This document shows, one piece after another, positions 62,057 to 64,000 of a stretch of 64,000 nucleotides of DNA. The notes beneath the pieces were generated by a model that made no database searches, was not told where the DNA came from, and saw only the letters and a list, made by a program, of their open reading frames with translations. A program made the translations under genes and the position numbers. Each line of letters opens with the position of its first letter. The stretch's first letter is position 1. Origin of the DNA: Sedimentitalea todarodis. Lineage in GTDB: Bacteria > Pseudomonadota > Alphaproteobacteria > Rhodobacterales > Rhodobacteraceae. The DNA lies in assembly GCF_032595355.1 (NCBI RefSeq), contig NZ_JASMWN010000007.1, positions 62,001-126,000 of the forward strand, given 5' to 3'.

Positions 62057-63022
62057 CTAGCTACGCCAGGTCGGCCCGGCGGGATCGTTGGTCGCGATCA
62101 CGTGATACATCGACGCCTCGCCCGACATCGACGGCACCGCGCTGTGGGCCAGGTTCTCTGGAATGCTCATGGTGTCGCCGGGCGCAAGGGTTGCGTCGCC
62201 ACCGTCCCATTCAACACGCCAGTGACCCTTGACCGGCATGAGCACGGACGGCTTGCCATGGCTGTGCCTGTCATCGCTGGCGCTGGCACGGGTGATGAAA
62301 TCGACCTCGAAACCCGGCTTGTCGCGGATCACCCCGGTCTCGCCGATCACCTTGGCCGGTTTCTTGTCGGCGATGGCCACCAGATCCCAATAGCGCCGGA
62401 CATAGCCACCGATCACCTCTATCGCAGGGGGTTCCGGGATCTTGGCCAGTTCCTCGTCCGTCAGGAGCGGCATCGGCTTGACGCCTTCGGGCAGGGTCTG
62501 GCCCTTCTTGCTGTCGTAGAGCTTGCCGTTGTCGCCCAGAACCAGCCCGTGATCCTTGGCATCCTCGATCACCTGCGGTGCCCAGAGCACGCCGCCGCCG
62601 GCATCATCGCCACCCAGCACGGCCATGATCATCCCGTAATCGGTTCCGATGTTTTCGAAGCCGCGGAACAGGTTGGTCGGAATGTTGATGATGTCGCCCT
62701 CTTCGAGCACCACCTCGCCTGCATCGCCCCAGCGGCCCCAGAAGAACCGCCAGCGCCCCTTGAGGACAAAGAACACCTCGGCGGTGCGGTGGTTGTGCAG
62801 ACTGTTGCGGCATTTCGGCGGCTGCCCGGCAGCGCCGATGTTGAAGCCGTGCGGAATGGTGATGTGCACGTGCTGATCGGGGCTTTCGGAAACGCCGCCG
62901 CCGATGATGGTAAAGTTCTCCTTTTGATCGCTGCCCGGTGTGTGGGCGTCGATAAAGGCGGTCTTGCAGGGTTGCAGATCGCCATAGCGGACGATGCGGG
63001 ATTCCATGTCTTCAGGTGTCAT
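62057..63022 (-). CDS. Two-domain cupin protein (dioxygenase-like)
   Basis: This 321-residue protein has two cupin barrels. The first, at about 70-150, has the metal motif H-N-H-R-T-A-E-V-F-F near 82 and F-R-G-F-E-N-I-G near 122. The second, at about 240-310, has D-R-H-S-H-G-K-P-S-V near 250 and A-P-G-D-T-M-S-I-P-E-N-L-A-H near 285. His and Glu metal ligands are visible in the first domain, and His ligands in the second. The layout recalls gentisate and related ring-cleaving dioxygenases or isomerases, but I cannot name the reaction. GGAGAAC lies before its ATG. Confidence 0.82.
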   Translation of the reverse strand: MTPEDMESRIVRYGDLQPCKTAFIDAHTPGSDQKENFTIIGGGVSESPDQHVHITIPHGFNIGAAGQPPKCRNSLHNHRTAEVFFVLKGRWRFFWGRWGDAGEVVLEEGDIINIPTNLFRGFENIGTDYGMIMAVLGGDDAGGGVLWAPQVIEDAKDHGLVLGDNGKLYDSKKGQTLPEGVKPMPLLTDEELAKIPEPPAIEVIGGYVRRYWDLVAIADKKPAKVIGETGVIRDKPGFEVDFITRASASDDRHSHGKPSVLMPVKGHWRVEWDGGDATLAPGDTMSIPENLAHSAVPSMSGEASMYHVIATNDPAGPTWRS

Positions 63023-63109
63023 TGTGTTCTCCAGTTTGCCGTTCGTTGCGTCCAGCCGGTGCCAGATACGTCTCGATTCCGGGAAGATGTCGCGCTGCAG
63101 CGCATGGCG

Positions 63110-64000
63110 TCAGCCGGTTTGCAGGATGATCTGTTTCCAGAGCGCGGTTTCGTCATAAAGCACGTATTCCCGGCGCAGGCCCCAAGGGCCGAACTCGGCA
63201 TGGCATATCCCCATGATGTGCACGCGCTTGCCGGTCGGACGTCCAAGACTTCCCCAGCCGTCGTGCGCGCCATCCAGCGACCAGCGGATCGCGGCGCGCG
63301 GTGACATCGTCGGATCGTCGCGGCCGATAACATGATGGATCCGAAACTCCGCATTGGGAAAGGAGGCGCGCAATCCCAGCCAGTGCCGGTCTACGCCCTC
63401 GTGGCTGATCGATGTCACGCCACCGGGGTATTCCCCGATCACCGCGCGGTCGTATTCGGCCGGGATCACGGTGAAATCTGCATTCATCATTCGGGTCAGG
63501 ATATCGGCGTATTTCGCCCCCCATTCGTTGTCGTTGCCATTTCCCGAATAGGGTCCGGGCACATCGTTTTCCGGCAGATAGGGCGCAATGCAATGTTCGG
63601 GTCCGCCTTCGCGCTCGATCAGGTCACGGGCGTAATCCACAGGCTCCCACCCCAGTTGCCGCACGATCGCGCCCTGATCGCGCACCAGCCATTCGTCGGT
63701 GATCGCGTTGGCCTGGGCGAAGCAGTCGGCAATGATGCGGTACCGCAGCTTCTTTCCGGTCGGTTCGCCATAGACACCCGGATTGCTATGGGTGGCGGTC
63801 GACAGCAGCCGGTGCGAGCTGAGCAGACCGTCATCGTTGCCCGGACACCAGATCACGTCTTCGCCGAACAACGTGCGGTCAGGAAACTCGGCCAGCGTCG
63901 CCATGGTCGCGGCGACCACATTCTTGTTGCCGATCACGATCGAGGACGGAGACCGCACCGGCATCGTGTCGCCGTAATAGTGATCCAGCGTTGCGATGCC
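63110..64000 (-). CDS. SnoaL-like (NTF2 fold) tandem protein, partial at the window edge
   Basis: The frame is open from the stop at 63110 to the window edge, giving at least 296 residues. Twelve codons upstream of the first internal ATG (63964) continue in frame, with G-I-A-T-L-D-H-Y-Y-G-D-T, so the real start lies outside. Like the protein at 57798 it has two NTF2-like halves. The first includes V-I-W-C-P-G-N-D-D near 38 (from 63964) and the second includes A-I-R-W-S-L-D-G near 230. It is the most upstream visible gene of the right-hand operon. The reaction is unknown. Confidence 0.75.
   Translation of the reverse strand, partial: GIATLDHYYGDTMPVRSPSSIVIGNKNVVAATMATLAEFPDRTLFGEDVIWCPGNDDGLLSSHRLLSTATHSNPGVYGEPTGKKLRYRIIADCFAQANAITDEWLVRDQGAIVRQLGWEPVDYARDLIEREGGPEHCIAPYLPENDVPGPYSGNGNDNEWGAKYADILTRMMNADFTVIPAEYDRAVIGEYPGGVTSISHEGVDRHWLGLRASFPNAEFRIHHVIGRDDPTMSPRAAIRWSLDGAHDGWGSLGRPTGKRVHIMGICHAEFGPWGLRREYVLYDETALWKQIILQTG

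Overview
The window looks like chromosomal DNA of a marine alphaproteobacterium, most likely of the Roseobacter group (Rhodobacteraceae). This rests on the GC-rich, tightly packed operons with ATGA or GTGA start/stop overlaps, the large number of solute importers (two family-5 ABC systems, one ribose-type ABC, one NitT/TauT-type ABC, one TTT system), and protein families common in that group. I see no rRNA, tRNA or CRISPR. The genus is not fixed by anything I can see.

Layout. 1-6313: an IS91-type transposase scrap at the left edge, a DUF2189 membrane protein, then an ECF sigma factor, a membrane anti-sigma factor, a subtilase lipoprotein and an RTX-type calcium-binding protein. The last three are preceded by the same promoter-like motif, so they look like one sigma regulon. 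6557-15544: a YceI protein, then a divergent operon of eight tightly packed genes that joins lipid head-group and glycosyl enzymes to a complete NMT1-type ABC importer. 15578-17300: a scar where an IS21-family remnant cuts a decayed arylsulfatase fragment. 17428-22222: tex, one small conserved-looking ORF, and a hipBA toxin-antitoxin operon with three operators on an exact 27-bp grid.

22460-32738: an IclR regulator divergent from a ThDP enzyme and a GNAT gene, then a GntR regulator divergent from a peptide-type ABC operon. That operon's binding protein appears to be circularly permuted, and its last gene is a gamma-glutamylcyclotransferase. 32854-39957: a sulfoacetate-type catabolic set (acyl-CoA ligase, acylating aldehyde dehydrogenase, TctCBA importer) with a divergent LacI regulator. 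40184-48077: an outer-membrane-type protein, an XRE-cupin regulator and a second peptide-type ABC operon ending in DUF1028.

48105-57771: a hydantoin-like operon (hyuA, hyuB, ribose-type ABC importer, M20 carbamoylase) divergent from a MarR regulator and a small DHCW cupin. 57798-64000: an uncharacterised catabolic operon of seven genes: two tandem SnoaL-like proteins, a bicupin, a methyltransferase, a MetE-like protein, an alpha/beta hydrolase and an RraA-like protein. Its upstream end lies beyond the window.

The region from about 22 kb on is therefore a chain of substrate-specific modules, each pairing a regulator with an importer or catabolic enzymes. The most novel-looking items are the permuted binding protein, the lipid/ABC operon, the sigma regulon with a propeptide-like anti-sigma domain, the phased hipBA operators and the right-hand catabolic operon.
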